From Dethiosulfatibacter sp. (lineage in GTDB: Bacteria; Bacillota; Clostridia; Tissierellales; Dethiosulfatibacteraceae): DNA of 6,884 nucleotides. The notes beneath the pieces are model-generated. The model did no database searches, was not told the origin of the DNA, and saw only the letters and a program-made list of their open reading frames with translations. Below, piece after piece: positions 6,598-6,884 of the stretch. The DNA lies in contig JAUVAG010000060.1 of the NCBI GenBank assembly GCA_030591825.1, positions 1 through 6,884 on the forward strand, read 5' to 3'. How positions within the stretch are numbered: position 1 is the first letter of the stretch; each line of letters starts with the position of its first letter. Position numbers and translations under genes: made by a program.

Positions 6598-6884
6598 CTA
6601 TGTTAATTGTATTTCCTCGCTATCAAAGCCAAGGTAAGAGTATAAGTGTAAATCTATATTATCACAATTTACCCTTTTATTGTATCCCTTATTAAAATCA
6701 TCAAAGTATGGTAATTTTAATATATTATAGGGATAATATTCATACAAATCTATCCCTATTTTTTTCGAAGTAACCTTAATTAAAAATTCAAAAATTTCAG
6801 AATTTAAATATTCAAGACAATTCTTTAAATCAAGACCATCGCCTACACCTGTCATCATATAAATGTCTGCGCTGAAAAAGTTGC
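6598..6884 (-). CDS. C-terminal fragment, probable adenine-specific DNA methyltransferase (TaqI-type C-terminal domain)
   Basis: This is the end of a gene whose start lies beyond the right edge. The frame is open from the edge through about 94 codons to TAG at 6600-6598. The ATG at 6858 is internal, because the residues just before it (NFFSADIY) continue the same domain. The pattern is FFSADIYMM, then DLKNCLEYLNSEIFEFLIK, then KKIGIDLYEYYPYNILKLPYFDDF. This is the arrangement seen at the C-terminus of many Eco57I/TaqI-class N6-adenine methyltransferases and type IIG restriction-modification enzymes: a closing target-recognition strand, a 'LNS-K/E-hydrophobic' helix and a 'Y-x-P-x-x-L-x-x-LP' ending. 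Catalytic motifs (NPPY, SAM-binding) would be outside the window and cannot be checked. It runs in the same direction as the SLH gene, 69 bp upstream, with no terminator seen between them. The family call is an inference from a short tail. Confidence 0.55.
   Translation of the reverse strand, partial: NFFSADIYMMTGVGDGLDLKNCLEYLNSEIFEFLIKVTSKKIGIDLYEYYPYNILKLPYFDDFNKGYNKRVNCDNIDLHLYSYLGFDSEEIQLT

Noticed and set aside
6598..6858. A complete 86-residue small protein starting at the ATG at 6858
   Set aside because: The frame stays open to the window edge, and the residues before this ATG (NFFSADIY) continue the methyltransferase-tail pattern. It is a truncated larger gene.

Overview
The window is AT-rich with strong Shine-Dalgarno sites. 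Its gene content (an SLH-domain surface protein, a signal-peptide-bearing NhaC-type antiporter, and a TypA with an AHVDAGKST P-loop) fits a low-GC Gram-positive bacterium of the Clostridia/Tissierellia type. Genus cannot be fixed from this sequence. All six supported genes lie on the minus strand, so transcription runs from the right edge to the left edge. No rRNA, tRNA, CRISPR array or insertion sequence was seen.

Right to left: (1) 6884-6598 holds the C-terminal end of a protein resembling the target-recognition tail of an Eco57I/TaqI-class adenine DNA methyltransferase. Its body lies beyond the right edge. (2) 6528-5050 encodes a secreted protein with a signal peptide, three SLH cell-wall-anchoring modules and an unrecognised acidic helical C-terminal half. 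(3) 5037-4519 encodes a cytosolic cyclophilin-type peptidyl-prolyl isomerase, 12 bp behind the SLH gene. A near-perfect long hairpin at 4433-4466 ends this unit. (4) 4321-2510 encodes the translational GTPase TypA/BipA. (5) 2497-1865 encodes a HAD-IA phosphatase 12 bp after typA, with its Shine-Dalgarno between the two genes. A textbook intrinsic terminator (1772-1801) closes the unit. (6) 1583-1 encodes an NhaC-family Na+/H+ antiporter with its own extended -10 promoter and a 5' leader able to form two mutually exclusive hairpins. Its last residues run off the left edge.

The layout implies three transcription units: SLH-ppiB (possibly with the methyltransferase upstream), typA-HAD, and nhaC alone. 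Most of the content is housekeeping (ribosome-associated GTPase, protein folding, ion homeostasis). The accessory part is the right end, where a DNA-modification gene adjoins a cell-surface protein. I found no convincing evidence of a wholly new multi-gene system inside the window. The best leads are the uncharacterised SLH C-terminal domain, the nhaC leader and the cut-off methyltransferase locus.
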